Shown: positions 43,701-51,924 of the stretch, piece by piece
Numbering within the stretch: position 1 is the first letter of the stretch
Layout of the letters: every line of letters starts with the position of its first letter
NCBI GenBank assembly: GCA_963844655.1
Contig: CAWJPA010000004.1
Location: 744,001-808,000 of the forward strand
Direction: 5' to 3'
Origin: JASHPR01 sp963844655
Lineage (GTDB): Bacteria; Actinomycetota; Actinomycetes; Streptosporangiales; Streptosporangiaceae
Length of the DNA stretch: 64,000 bases
The notes under the pieces: model-generated
What the model saw: only the letters and a program-made list of their open reading frames with translations
Databases searched by the model: none
What the model was told of the DNA's origin: nothing
Made by a program: the position numbers and the translations under genes

Positions 43701-45083
43701 TCAAGCTGATCCTCCTGCGTTGCTGGCGGCCGGCTGCGGGACCGGCCGCACGGAACTCGCGGCCTTGACCCCGGCGGCCACCACCGGGTCGTAGACCGGC
43801 GCGTACGGCGGGGCGTAGCTGAGGTCGAGCGCGGCCAGGTCGGCCACGGTGAGCCCGGCGTACAGCGCCGTGGCCAGCACGTCGACGCGCTTGGCGGCGC
43901 CTTCCCGCCCGGCCAGCTGGCCGCCGAGCAGCCGCCCGCCCGGCGCGTGCACCAGCCGGACGTGCAGCGGCGAGCTGCCCGGGTAGTACTTGGCCCGGGA
44001 CCGGGACACCAGGTCGGTGGCCACCGCGTCCAGGCCTGCGGCCCGGGCCTCGTCCAGCCCGAGCCCGGTGCGCGCCACCTCTAGGTCGAACACCTTGACC
44101 ACCGCGGTGCCGACCACGCCGGCGAACGACGCGGTGCCGCCCGCGGCCACGGTGCCCGCCACCCGGCCGGTCTTGTTGGCCGCCGGCCCGAGCGGCACCC
44201 AGGCCGGTCCGCCGAGCACCAGGTGCGGCAGGGCCACGGCGTCGCCGACCGCGAACACGTCAGGCAGCGAGGTGCGCATGCCCGCATCGACCACGATGGA
44301 CCGGTCGGCCAGGTGCTCAACGCCGGCCTGGATGAGCAGGCCCGAGGCCGGGCGGACCCCCGTCGCGATCACGACCAGGTCGGCGGGTGCCTCCGCGCCG
44401 TCCACGACCGCGGTCAGGGTCCCGTCCGGGCCGGGCCGCACCGCGTCCAGGCGGACGCCGAGCCGCAGCCCGGCGTGGCGTTCCAGTTCGGCCTGGACCA
44501 GGGCGGCGATGGGCTCGTCCACGGTGGCCAGGACCCGCGGCAGGGCCTCGACGACCTCGACCTCGACGCCGGCCTCGACCAGGGCCTCGGCCGTCTCCAG
44601 GCCGATGTAGCCGGCCCCGACCACGATCGCGCGGCGGACCACGCCGGTGTCCAGGAGCCGGCGCAGCTCGACCGCCTCGTCCAGGGACCTGATCGTGAAC
44701 ACCCGGGGATGATCGAGCCCGGGCACCGGCGGGCAAACCGGATCGGCGCCGGTGGCCAGGACCAGCCGGTCGTAGCCGAGCGGCCCGGCACCGCCCTCGC
44801 CGCTGAGGTGCACCTGGTGCGCGGCGGCGTCGATCGCGTCGACCCGGGTGCGCAGCCGCAGGTCGATGCCGCGGCGGTCGCGGAACTCGGCGGGCGGGTA
44901 GGCCAGCAGGTTCTCCGGCTCGGTCACGATGCCGCCGAGGTAGTAGGGGATCCCGCACATGCCGTACGCGGCGAAGCCGCCCGCCTCGCAGACAGTCACG
45001 TCCATGCCGGGCGCGACGCGGCGGGCGGCCGAGGCGGCCGACATCCCCGCGGCGCCGCCGCCGATCACCACCAGCCGTGTCAC
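43701..45083 (-). CDS. FAD-dependent CoA-disulfide reductase/NADH oxidase family protein
   Basis: This 460-residue flavoprotein has LVVIGGGAAGMSAASAARR at the N terminus, a single redox cysteine at residue 43 in YGMCGIPYYLGG (the position used by CoA-disulfide reductases), a second nucleotide motif in AIVVGAGYIGLETAE and VFAVGDAVALP. The start is taken as GTG 45083. The stop TGA appears to come from the end of the inserted IS element, so the last residues may differ from the original. Next to CoM genes, reduction of CoM or CoM-CoA disulfides is a testable idea; NADH oxidase activity is the alternative. Confidence 0.83.
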   Translation of the reverse strand: MTRLVVIGGGAAGMSAASAARRVAPGMDVTVCEAGGFAAYGMCGIPYYLGGIVTEPENLLAYPPAEFRDRRGIDLRLRTRVDAIDAAAHQVHLSGEGGAGPLGYDRLVLATGADPVCPPVPGLDHPRVFTIRSLDEAVELRRLLDTGVVRRAIVVGAGYIGLETAEALVEAGVEVEVVEALPRVLATVDEPIAALVQAELERHAGLRLGVRLDAVRPGPDGTLTAVVDGAEAPADLVVIATGVRPASGLLIQAGVEHLADRSIVVDAGMRTSLPDVFAVGDAVALPHLVLGGPAWVPLGPAANKTGRVAGTVAAGGTASFAGVVGTAVVKVFDLEVARTGLGLDEARAAGLDAVATDLVSRSRAKYYPGSSPLHVRLVHAPGGRLLGGQLAGREGAAKRVDVLATALYAGLTVADLAALDLSYAPPYAPVYDPVVAAGVKAASSVRPVPQPAASNAGGSA

Positions 45084-45151
45084 CAGCCCGCCTTCCGTGT
45101 CGCCCCTGGAACGAGCATCGGCCAGCGCCCCGGCCGGGGTCAGGTCTTGCC

Positions 45152-45190
45152 GGGACAAAGAACCGGCCCAGGCTCGACCCGCCAGATCAG
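45152..45190. promoter_or_regulatory. Conserved box A: GGGAC-N-AAGAACCGGC-N10-CCCGCCAG
   Basis: The box lies between the divergent disulfide reductase and acylating aldehyde dehydrogenase genes. GGGAC is at 45152-45156, AAGAACCGGC at 45158-45167 and CCCGCCAG at 45178-45185. The same two halves recur upstream of the ketopropyl-CoM carboxylase gene (60415) and of the second PucR-type gene (56997), suggesting a shared regulator. Confidence 0.6.
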
Positions 45191-45225
45191 TGGAATCGCC
45201 CGCGTGGCGAGTCAGGCTAGCTGGC

Positions 45226-46647
45226 ATGAGCGAGCGCAAAGAGCAGGCGGCCAGTCCCGCGCGCGACGAGGTGGCCGCGGTCGTGGGGCGGGCCAGGGAC
45301 GCGGCCCGCGCGATCGAGCACTATACCCAGGAGCAGGTGGACGAGCTGGTCACCGCCATGGCCTGGGCCGTGGTGCGCAAGGATCACGCGGAGAGCCTGG
45401 CCAGGCTCGCGGTGGACGAGGGCGGGTTCGGCAACTACGCGGACAAGGTCGCCAAGATCAGCAAGCGGGTGACCGGCGTGCTGGCCGACATGACCGGGAT
45501 GCGCACGGTCGGCGTGGTCGAGGAGGACCCGTCCGCCGGTCTGGTGAAGATCGCCAAGCCGGTCGGCGTGGTCGCCGCGCTGATCCCGGCCACCGGCCCC
45601 GACGCCACGCCGCCGGTCAAGGCCCTGTTCGCGGTCAAGGGCCGCAACGCCATCATCTGCGCGCCGCACCCGCGGACCCAGGGCGCCACCGAGGCCGTGG
45701 TCGGGTACATGCGGGCCGCGTGCGAGCAGGTGGGCGCGCCAGCGGACCTGGTGCAGTCGCTGCCCGCGCCGTCCCTGGCCAAGTCGCAGGAGCTGATGCG
45801 CCAGGCCGACCTGATCGTGGCCACCGGCGGCGCGGGCATGGTCCACGCCGCCTACAGCTCAGGCACCCCGGCCTACGGCGTCGGGGTCGGCAACGCCGTC
45901 CACGTGGTCGACGAGACCGCGGACCTGGCCGACGCGGCGTCCGCCATCGTCACGGCCAAGACGTTCGACTACGCCACCAGCTGCCTGGCCGACAACGCGG
46001 TGATCGCGCACGCCGACGTGTACGACGAGCTGATGCGCCGGCTGACCGAGGCCGGCGCGCACCTGTGCGACCCGGCGCAGAAGGACGCGCTGCGCGCGGT
46101 GATGTGGCCCGACGGCGGCCCGGTGCCCGCCATCGCCGTGGTGGCGAAGTCGGCTGCGCACATCGCGGACCTGGCCGGGTTCAGCGTGGACGCGGGCTGC
46201 CCGATGCTGCTGGTGGAGGAGGCCGGCACCGGCCCTGACCATCCGTTCTCCGGGGAGAAGCTGTCCGTGGTGCTGGCCGTCTACCGCTACGAGGGCGGCA
46301 TCGGCGCGGCCGCAGACCTGGTCAACGCGATCACCGCCTACCAGGGCCTCGGCCACACCTGCGGGATCCACACCAGCTCCGACGCGCACGTCGAGGAGCT
46401 GGCCCTGGCCACCAGGACGGCGCGGGTGCTGGTGAACCAGAACCTCAACGAGGGCGCGGGCAGCCCGCGCAACGGCCTGCCGTTCACGCTGAGCCTGAGC
46501 TGCGGCACCTGGGGCGGCAACATCACCACCGAGAACGTCAACGCGCGGCATTTCGTGAACCTGACCTGGGTATCCAGGACGATCGAGCCGAAGACGATCA
46601 GCGAGGAAGCGCTGTTCGCCGCACACTGGCAGGCGCACGGGCGCTAG
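45226..46647 (+). CDS. Acylating aldehyde dehydrogenase, sulfoacetaldehyde dehydrogenase (SauS)-like
   Basis: This 473-residue protein of the CoA-acylating branch has KPVGVVAALIPATGPDATPP, the NAIICAPHPRT segment, the catalytic cysteine C253 in YATSCLADNAVI and LVNQNLNEGAGSPRNGLPF. The branch includes acetaldehyde and sulfoacetaldehyde dehydrogenases that yield acyl-CoA. In a locus with CoM synthesis, whose intermediates are C2-C3 sulfonates, sulfoacetaldehyde is an attractive substrate. Acetaldehyde or propionaldehyde remain possible. It is transcribed divergently from the disulfide reductase, with regulatory box A between them. Confidence 0.8.
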   Translation: MSERKEQAASPARDEVAAVVGRARDAARAIEHYTQEQVDELVTAMAWAVVRKDHAESLARLAVDEGGFGNYADKVAKISKRVTGVLADMTGMRTVGVVEEDPSAGLVKIAKPVGVVAALIPATGPDATPPVKALFAVKGRNAIICAPHPRTQGATEAVVGYMRAACEQVGAPADLVQSLPAPSLAKSQELMRQADLIVATGGAGMVHAAYSSGTPAYGVGVGNAVHVVDETADLADAASAIVTAKTFDYATSCLADNAVIAHADVYDELMRRLTEAGAHLCDPAQKDALRAVMWPDGGPVPAIAVVAKSAAHIADLAGFSVDAGCPMLLVEEAGTGPDHPFSGEKLSVVLAVYRYEGGIGAAADLVNAITAYQGLGHTCGIHTSSDAHVEELALATRTARVLVNQNLNEGAGSPRNGLPFTLSLSCGTWGGNITTENVNARHFVNLTWVSRTIEPKTISEEALFAAHWQAHGR

Positions 46648-46744
46648 GGGGCCCGTGCGCCCGCCAGGCGCTCAGGCCTGGTCGGTGCAGGGCACGTGCG
46701 CATGGTCCGCGCGCGGGCGGGTAGCACCACGAGGACCTACTGGA

Positions 46745-47101
46745 ATGCCCCAAGGGGGCGCATGCGGGATGTTTCCGCCAATTCTTCCTGGGAGACGGCA
46801 TCGCTCCAAGGAAGACGACAGCACCTTGGAGAAGCGCCTCGGCAACCTCGGCCAGGACTACGAAGGCTCCCCCTGGCTGACGGCGCTAGTGAACTTCAGC
46901 GGTTTCGTGGCGGTCTTCGCCGGGTCGATGGCCGCGCTGTTCACCATCGCCAACCTGCGCCACGGCACGGTGTGGGTGCCGTACGCACTCATCGTGGCGG
47001 CCTTGGCCGGGGCGCACCTCTGCCTGCGGGCGGTGCGGTACTGGCGGCGCGCGAGACAACCAGGCGCGCGCGGACGCCGGATGATGACACGCAGGAGCTG
47101 A
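46745..47101 (+). CDS. Small hypothetical membrane protein
   Basis: This ORF of about 118 residues has two predicted membrane helices (LVNFSGFVAVFAGSMAALFTI and VPYALIVAALAGAHLCL) and a basic C-terminal tail. The N terminus is charged and likely cytoplasmic. The start could be ATG 46745 or 46769. I do not recognise a family. It lies 97 bases after the acylating aldehyde dehydrogenase gene with no obvious functional link. Confidence 0.55.
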   Translation: MPQGGACGMFPPILPGRRHRSKEDDSTLEKRLGNLGQDYEGSPWLTALVNFSGFVAVFAGSMAALFTIANLRHGTVWVPYALIVAALAGAHLCLRAVRYWRRARQPGARGRRMMTRRS

Positions 47102-47148
47102 TCATCTGGCGGATGAGCGCGGTCGCGACATGACCGGGCGTGTCACTG

Positions 47149-47976
47149 TCATGGCTTGTTGATGGTGTCGCCGTCCCAGGCCAGGGAGTCGTCCGGTCCG
47201 ACGGGCCAGGCCTCGAGGTCATCGCGCTCAAGGACTTCGGCGATGAGATCCGTAGGACCGCCCACGATGGTGGAGTCGAAGTCGATCTCGCTGGCGACGC
47301 ACCAGCTTCTGTCAGAAGGCCAGAAAATGTTCGGGGATCGGGGCACGAACCAGTCGCGGGTCACCCACGTGCCGATCCTGGCCGCATCGCCGAGAGACCC
47401 GGTGAACAGGTAGTAGACCCGGTGGGGAAGCGCGAACCTCGGAGCGCGAAGGTCGAGTTGCCATGTCGCCGGCGCCCGCCGTACCGGCGGCGGGAGGCCG
47501 TCCGGGCCGAAGGAGACAACGTGGCCGGTTCCGCGCAGATCGCCCCATCCCTCCCACACGGCAAACCAGCACTGGGCCTGGGCTGGGGTGTGATGGGCCA
47601 GGATCTGGCCCAGCGACCGGAGGCAGGCGGGTTCAAGGTCGCCGGTGGCAGGGGCCTGGATGCCGGCCAGCGGTGTCGGCTCCGTGCGGCCCGGTGCGGG
47701 AGTGGAGATGCGCCCGTACTGGGCCAGCGGATGCATGATCCGTCCGGTCGACGCGGCCACTTCCGACCACCGGCGGTGTGCTGCCGCGCCTGGATCGGCC
47801 GGATGAAAAATGCGGCCGTAGGCCGCGAATCCAGCCGGGACGGTGCGGGTAACCGCACCGAACTGGCCACGCAGGCGCGACGCGATCCACAGGGCAGCGC
47901 CAGGACCAGCGGCGGGCCGGGGCGGTCGGTGATCCACGCATCGATTGTGAATCACCCATGCTCGGCTTTGGCGCAC
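47149..47976 (-). CDS. Conserved hypothetical actinobacterial protein
   Basis: This protein of up to 275 residues has a composition and conserved-looking blocks typical of real genes: WIASRLRGQFGAVTRTVP, FAVWEGWGDL, APRFALPHRVYYLFTGS, and WPSDRSWCVASEIDFDSTIVGG near the C terminus. Similar tryptophan-rich proteins occur in actinomycetes without a known function. The start is uncertain (GTG 47976, or 47955, or 47937). No signal peptide or membrane helix is seen. Confidence 0.65.
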   Translation of the reverse strand: MRQSRAWVIHNRCVDHRPPRPAAGPGAALWIASRLRGQFGAVTRTVPAGFAAYGRIFHPADPGAAAHRRWSEVAASTGRIMHPLAQYGRISTPAPGRTEPTPLAGIQAPATGDLEPACLRSLGQILAHHTPAQAQCWFAVWEGWGDLRGTGHVVSFGPDGLPPPVRRAPATWQLDLRAPRFALPHRVYYLFTGSLGDAARIGTWVTRDWFVPRSPNIFWPSDRSWCVASEIDFDSTIVGGPTDLIAEVLERDDLEAWPVGPDDSLAWDGDTINKP

Positions 47977-48016
47977 GGGCTACTCGTTAAAGCGCTGATC
48001 ATCTGCAGGCTGCCGG

Positions 48017-48397
48017 TCAGGCGATGAACGCTGTCATCCGGATCGAGACGAGCAGTCCGGGCAGCTCGACGCCGAGCTTGGCGACGTAGCGGGCCGGTGG
48101 CCCGGACGGGAACCACCGCGCGTATTCCTCGTTCAGGCCCGTGAAGTCGGCGGGGTTGGTGAGCAGTATGCCGACCTCGGTGACGTCGTCCAGGCTGGCG
48201 CCGCCGGCCTGGAGAATGGCCTGGCAATTGGCCAGCGCTTGCCGTGTCTGGGCGTGGATTGTGTCTCCGGCCAGGCTGCCGGTGGCCGGGTCGATGCCGG
48301 TGGTGCCCGAGACGATCACGTGCGGTCCGGCCTTGACCGCCTGGCTGTAGAGCGGCGAACTCGGCGCGTTCGGAGTCGTGATGATCTGCCGTGGCAT
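48017..48397 (-). CDS. ridA: RidA family protein (reactive intermediate deaminase-like)
   Basis: This 126-residue protein has SPLYSQAVKAGPHVIVSGTTGIDP and the family C-terminal region LPGLLVSIRMTAFIA. ATG 48397 with GGAGGA eight bases upstream is preferred over the longer frame. RidA proteins hydrolyse reactive enamine/imine intermediates from PLP enzymes. The arginine that contacts the substrate carboxylate in canonical RidA probably corresponds to SIRMTAF. It is divergent from the NDH-2 gene. Confidence 0.85.
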   Translation of the reverse strand: MPRQIITTPNAPSSPLYSQAVKAGPHVIVSGTTGIDPATGSLAGDTIHAQTRQALANCQAILQAGGASLDDVTEVGILLTNPADFTGLNEEYARWFPSGPPARYVAKLGVELPGLLVSIRMTAFIA

Positions 48398-48483
48398 GAC
48401 GGTCCTCCCTGTTCCTGCCCGCATCAATCCGGTGCAGGCGCAGGGCTTGCCAGCATAATCTCCGCCAGAGAGGGCCAATACCC

Positions 48484-49713
48484 ATGGAGGACGCCGTGAA
48501 TGGACCCACCGCCGGGAGCGGCGATCAGATCGTGATCGCCGGCGCGGGCTACGCCGGGCTGCACGTCGCCTTGCGCCTGACGGCCAGGCTGCGCAACAAC
48601 CCCGCGACGGAACTGACCCTGGTCGACCGGCACGACTACCACCAGGTGATAACCGAGCTGCCCCGCGTCGCGGGCGGCACCCGCGCCGCCGACGCGGTGC
48701 GCATCCCGCTCCAGGACATGCTGGCCAAGCGGGTCCGCTTCGTCCAGACCGAGATCAACGGTTTCGATCTGGCCGGCCAGCGGCTGCTCACCGGGGCTGG
48801 GCCGATCGGCTGGAGGCGCCTGGTGCTGGCGCTCGGCAGCCGGCCCAACGACTTCGCCATCCCCGGGCTGGCCCAGCGCGCGATGTCGCTTTACTCGGCC
48901 AGCGACGCCGAGCGGGTATGGGCGGCGGCCGGCCGGGCGCTCACGGCGGCCGCGGCCGCCACCGGCCCCGAGCGGCAGCGCCGCCTGGCCACCGTGGTAG
49001 TCGGCGGCGGCGGCGCCACCGGAGTCGAGCTGGCCGGCGAACTGGCCGAGATGCTGCCCCAGGTGGCCAGCGGCCACGGCCTGGCGGCCGACCGGCCCGC
49101 GGTGGTGCTGGTCGAGGCGGGCCCCACCATCCTGGCCGGCTCCTCACCGCAGCTGATCGACAAGGCCAGCAGGATCCTTGCTGACCTTGGGGTCCAGGTC
49201 CGCACCAACGCAGTGATCGCCGCTGCGACCGAGGAGGGCTTCCGGCTCACCGACGGCCAGCTGGTGGAGGGTGGCGTGTTCGTCTGGGCGGGTGGGCTCA
49301 AGGCACCCGAGCTGGTGGCCGATTCGGGGCTGCCGACCGGTCACAACGGCCGCGTCAAGGTCGACCAGTACCTGCGCGTGCTGGACCACCCGGAGATCTA
49401 CGTCGCCGGCGACCTGGCCTCCGTGACCGATCCGCGCACCGGGCACGTGATGCCCTCGCTGGCGCAGGTGGCGCTGGAGGAGGGCGAGACGGTGGCCCGC
49501 AATCTCGATGCGGAGCTGAAGGGCAAGCCGCTGGAGGCATTCACCTTCCACGACAAGGGGTTCGTCGTCTCGGTCGGGACCCGCCGCGGGGTGGCCGACA
49601 TCGCCGGCATCACCAGCGGCGGGCATGTGGCCCACCTGCTCAAAGACGCCATCGAGTGGGAGTACCGCCAGTCCGTCAGGCACCTGCGCGGCTGGGACCC
49701 AATAAGTGCCTAG
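48484..49713 (+). CDS. Type II NADH dehydrogenase-like FAD-dependent oxidoreductase
   Basis: This 409-residue flavoprotein has the FAD motif IVIAGAGYAGLHVALRLTAR, LVDRHDYHQVITELPRVAGG, the NADH motif VVVGGGGATGVELAGELAEM and YVAGDLASVTDP, as in NDH-2 proteins. These oxidise NADH and reduce membrane quinone without pumping protons. No membrane helix is needed. The start is ATG 48484 with GAGAGGG upstream. It converges on the ArsR-type regulator with a one-base gap. Confidence 0.88.
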   Translation: MEDAVNGPTAGSGDQIVIAGAGYAGLHVALRLTARLRNNPATELTLVDRHDYHQVITELPRVAGGTRAADAVRIPLQDMLAKRVRFVQTEINGFDLAGQRLLTGAGPIGWRRLVLALGSRPNDFAIPGLAQRAMSLYSASDAERVWAAAGRALTAAAAATGPERQRRLATVVVGGGGATGVELAGELAEMLPQVASGHGLAADRPAVVLVEAGPTILAGSSPQLIDKASRILADLGVQVRTNAVIAAATEEGFRLTDGQLVEGGVFVWAGGLKAPELVADSGLPTGHNGRVKVDQYLRVLDHPEIYVAGDLASVTDPRTGHVMPSLAQVALEEGETVARNLDAELKGKPLEAFTFHDKGFVVSVGTRRGVADIAGITSGGHVAHLLKDAIEWEYRQSVRHLRGWDPISA

Positions 49714-49714
49714 C

Positions 49715-50203
49715 TCAGGGCTCCCCCGGCTGGTAGAGGCCGAGCAGCAGCCCGTATCTCGGGTCGTCATCGGCGTCATCTTCCTCATCGGCGAGGTCGC
49801 GGAGCGACGCGGCGATCCGCTCGAGGTGGCCGGGGTTCAGTCTGAGGGTCCGCAGGACCAGGTACGGCTCAGGCTCCGCGGCGGCGATCTCCGCGGCGAT
49901 CGCGCTGAGCGCCACCTGGGTGATCGCGGCGTCGTGGAACTGCACGGCGCGGTGAGCGCGCCGGTAGTACCGCTCGGTTCCGCCGCGCACCTGACGCGTC
50001 CCGGCGGGCACGACCAGGCCGGCGTCGGTGAGGACCTTCAGGTGGTGCGCGATGTTGCCCTTGTTGCTGCCCAGGGTTGCGGCGAGCTGGCTGATGGTCG
50101 CCTCACCCCGGCCGAGGGCGAACAGCAGCCGGTGACGCATGGGGTGGCCCAGCGCCTTGAACTGCTGCGGCGTCGCGAGCGCGGCGACGTCCTCCTCTTC
50201 CAC
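49715..50203 (-). CDS. ArsR-type winged helix regulator
   Basis: This 162-residue regulator has LGHPMRHRLLFALGRGEATIS followed by QLAATLGSNKGNIAHHLKVL (helix-turn-helix) and the wing RQVRGGTERYYRRAHRAV. There are no CxC metal-site cysteines, so it is unlikely to sense metals. I prefer GTG 50203, because a longer frame (TTG 50239) would run through the palindrome at 50224-50240. It is divergent from the S41 protease gene and may regulate it. Confidence 0.82.
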   Translation of the reverse strand: MEEEDVAALATPQQFKALGHPMRHRLLFALGRGEATISQLAATLGSNKGNIAHHLKVLTDAGLVVPAGTRQVRGGTERYYRRAHRAVQFHDAAITQVALSAIAAEIAAAEPEPYLVLRTLRLNPGHLERIAASLRDLADEEDDADDDPRYGLLLGLYQPGEP

Positions 50204-50223
50204 GGCCCAAAGTGTTCGTAAAT

Positions 50224-50240
50224 CTTGACGCTTTGTCAAG
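50224..50240. promoter_or_regulatory. Inverted repeat CTTGAC-N5-GTCAAG, probable operator
   Basis: This is a perfect 6-bp inverted repeat between the divergent ArsR-type and S41 genes. It overlaps plausible promoter elements; TATGCT at 50243 precedes the protease ATG closely. It is a likely binding site for the adjacent regulator. Confidence 0.65.
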
Positions 50241-50260
50241 CGTATGCTTTTCTTAACGCT

Positions 50261-51226
50261 ATGGACGAGAGGGAACTGGCTGACGTCGTAGAGCAGGTCC
50301 GCGCACTGGTCGAGGCCAACTACATCTTTCCCGAGATCGCCGCCAAGGTGTCGCGGGTGCTGGCCGCGGGCCTGGCCAGCGGGCGGTATCCGGCCAGCCT
50401 GCCCGCGCTGGCCACGGCGGTCACCGCCGACCTGCAGTCAGTCAACGGCGACAAGCACCTGCGGCTGAAATACCACGAAGAAGCGATCCCGCCGCGCGCG
50501 CCCGGCGACGACACCGAGGAATACGCCGCCATGGCGCGATGGGCCGACCAGACCTGCGGAGGTGTGGCCTGCGCGCAGCGCCTGGCTGGCAATGTGGGCT
50601 ATCTCGACCTGCAGCCGGTCCTGTTCCCTGCTGTCCTCTGCGCGGAGGTAATGACCGCCGCGGTGAGCCTGCTCGCGACCACGGACGCGCTCATCATCGA
50701 CCTGCGCAACTGCCTGGGCGGCGAACCCAGCATGGTCACGTTCCTCATCAGCTATCTGTGGGACCGCGACCCGGCCCAGCTCTCAGGAATGCGGGAGCGC
50801 CAGGACAATCTGCTCCGGCAGACCTGGACGCTGCCCTACGTTCCCGGCCGCCGCTTCGGCAAGGACAAGCCGGTGTACGTGCTGACGAGTGCGATCACGT
50901 TCTCCGGCGGGGAACAGCTCAGCTACGACCTGCAGCAGCTCGGCCGGGCCACGATCGTTGGCGAGACCACCCGCGGCGGCGCCAACCCCCGCGAGGGGTT
51001 CACGGTCCATCCGCACCTGGAGGCGACCATCTCGGTCGCCGCCGCCGTCAACCCCAAGACCGGCGGCAACTGGGAGGGAACCGGTGTCGCGCCCGACATC
51101 CAGACCACCGCCGACCTGGCCCGTGACACCGCCTACGAGCGCGCGCTGCAGGACGTGATCGCGGCCGACGGCACCGCAGCGGCCGAGGCCAGGGACGCGC
51201 TGGACGGGGTCAGGCCTGCTGGCTGA
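50261..51226 (+). CDS. S41 family peptidase (IRBP/tail-specific protease-like)
   Basis: This 321-residue protein has an N-terminal helical domain (VVEQVRALVEANYIFPEIAAKV) and the S41 core with DALIIDLRNCLGGEPSMV. The serine nucleophile is in ITFSGGEQLSYDL, with GRATIVGETTRGGANP after it. There is no signal peptide, so it appears cytoplasmic. The ATG at 50261 has no ribosome binding site and sits about 12 bases after a -10-like TATGCT, so the message may be leaderless. Its 3' end overlaps the MEDS gene on the other strand by 17 bases. Confidence 0.82.
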   Translation: MDERELADVVEQVRALVEANYIFPEIAAKVSRVLAAGLASGRYPASLPALATAVTADLQSVNGDKHLRLKYHEEAIPPRAPGDDTEEYAAMARWADQTCGGVACAQRLAGNVGYLDLQPVLFPAVLCAEVMTAAVSLLATTDALIIDLRNCLGGEPSMVTFLISYLWDRDPAQLSGMRERQDNLLRQTWTLPYVPGRRFGKDKPVYVLTSAITFSGGEQLSYDLQQLGRATIVGETTRGGANPREGFTVHPHLEATISVAAAVNPKTGGNWEGTGVAPDIQTTADLARDTAYERALQDVIAADGTAAAEARDALDGVRPAG

Positions 51227-51827
51227 GCCGGCTGGCCAGGAACTCGTCGGGCTCGAGGTAGTACGGGTTGTCGATGACCATGCCGCCGAGCAGCGCCTTG
51301 GGGTGCGTCTTCAGCACATCCATGATCAGCTCGCCGGAGCACCGGGTCAGGTCGTAGAGGCAGAGGTTGACCTGCGGGAAGTTCGACATGATCCGGTTGA
51401 GCTCGTTCTCGTAGCCGATCAGGTCGCTGACCATGCCCTCGCTGCGGTGCGCCCAGCTCATGTCGCCGATGTTCCTGGCCGTGCCGTCCCCGGCCGCGGA
51501 ATGCCGGGCCTTGCCCTCCCAGAAGCTCAGCATGCGCTCGGGCAGGAACCCGCCGCCGGCCAGGTAGGTGCCGGCCGAGTCGAGCACCTCAAGCTGGCTG
51601 ACCTCCACGTAGGGGTCGACCTCGATCTGCTCGGACATGCTGGCCAGCACGTCGTCGGGGGTGCAGCTGTCCACCACGCAGGTGCATTTGCTGCCCGCCT
51701 TGAGCCCCTCGACCAGGAACGGGATGAGGATGTCGTCGCGTTCCGACGGCCGGCGGTAGAAGCCGCAGATGTGGTCGCCGATCGCCAGCTGCAGGCCGAG
51801 GACCTCGCGGGTGGTCTCTGCGGTCAT
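51210..51827 (-). CDS. MEDS domain sensory protein (copy 2, diverged)
   Basis: This 205-residue MEDS-domain protein has GDHICGFYRRPSERDDIL, AGSKCTCVVDS, CLYDLTRCSGELIMDVLKTHPK and PYYLEPDEF. It is clearly related to copies 1 and 3 but more diverged, and it has no PucR-type gene beside it. It follows the second epoxyalkane:CoM transferase-like gene on the same strand, separated by a strong hairpin. GGAGG precedes the ATG. It is a candidate sensor for epoxide or CoM conjugates. Confidence 0.83.
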   Translation of the reverse strand: MTAETTREVLGLQLAIGDHICGFYRRPSERDDILIPFLVEGLKAGSKCTCVVDSCTPDDVLASMSEQIEVDPYVEVSQLEVLDSAGTYLAGGGFLPERMLSFWEGKARHSAAGDGTARNIGDMSWAHRSEGMVSDLIGYENELNRIMSNFPQVNLCLYDLTRCSGELIMDVLKTHPKALLGGMVIDNPYYLEPDEFLASRLSQQA

Positions 51828-51876
51828 TCCTGCCTCCGTATCGGGCGCCGGTGGGCCCGGCGCCGGTCCTTGGTCA

Positions 51877-51918
51877 CCGCACGGGCCGGGACGGTCGAGC
51901 CCGGCCCGGCCCGTGCGG
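51877..51918 (-). terminator. Perfect 13-bp hairpin after the second transferase gene
   Basis: CCGCACGGGCCGG (51877-51889) pairs exactly with 51906-51918 around a 16-base loop, seven bases past the stop at 51925. A second GC-rich inverted repeat lies at about 51843-51864, nearer the MEDS start. No T run is seen. Confidence 0.6.
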
Positions 51919-51924
51919 CAGCAT

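Larger units (their letters stand above)
42395..43705 (+). mobile_element. IS200/IS605-type element carrying only tnpB
   Basis: The left end has an imperfect hairpin with a TTCA loop (42401-42420). The right end has CCCGCC-TTCA-GGCGGAGG (43674-43695), typical subterminal hairpins of this family. There is no tnpA (Y1 transposase), so it could move only with help from elsewhere. It lies between the CoA-transferase alpha gene and the end of the disulfide reductase gene. Exact ends are uncertain by about ten bases. Confidence 0.75.
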
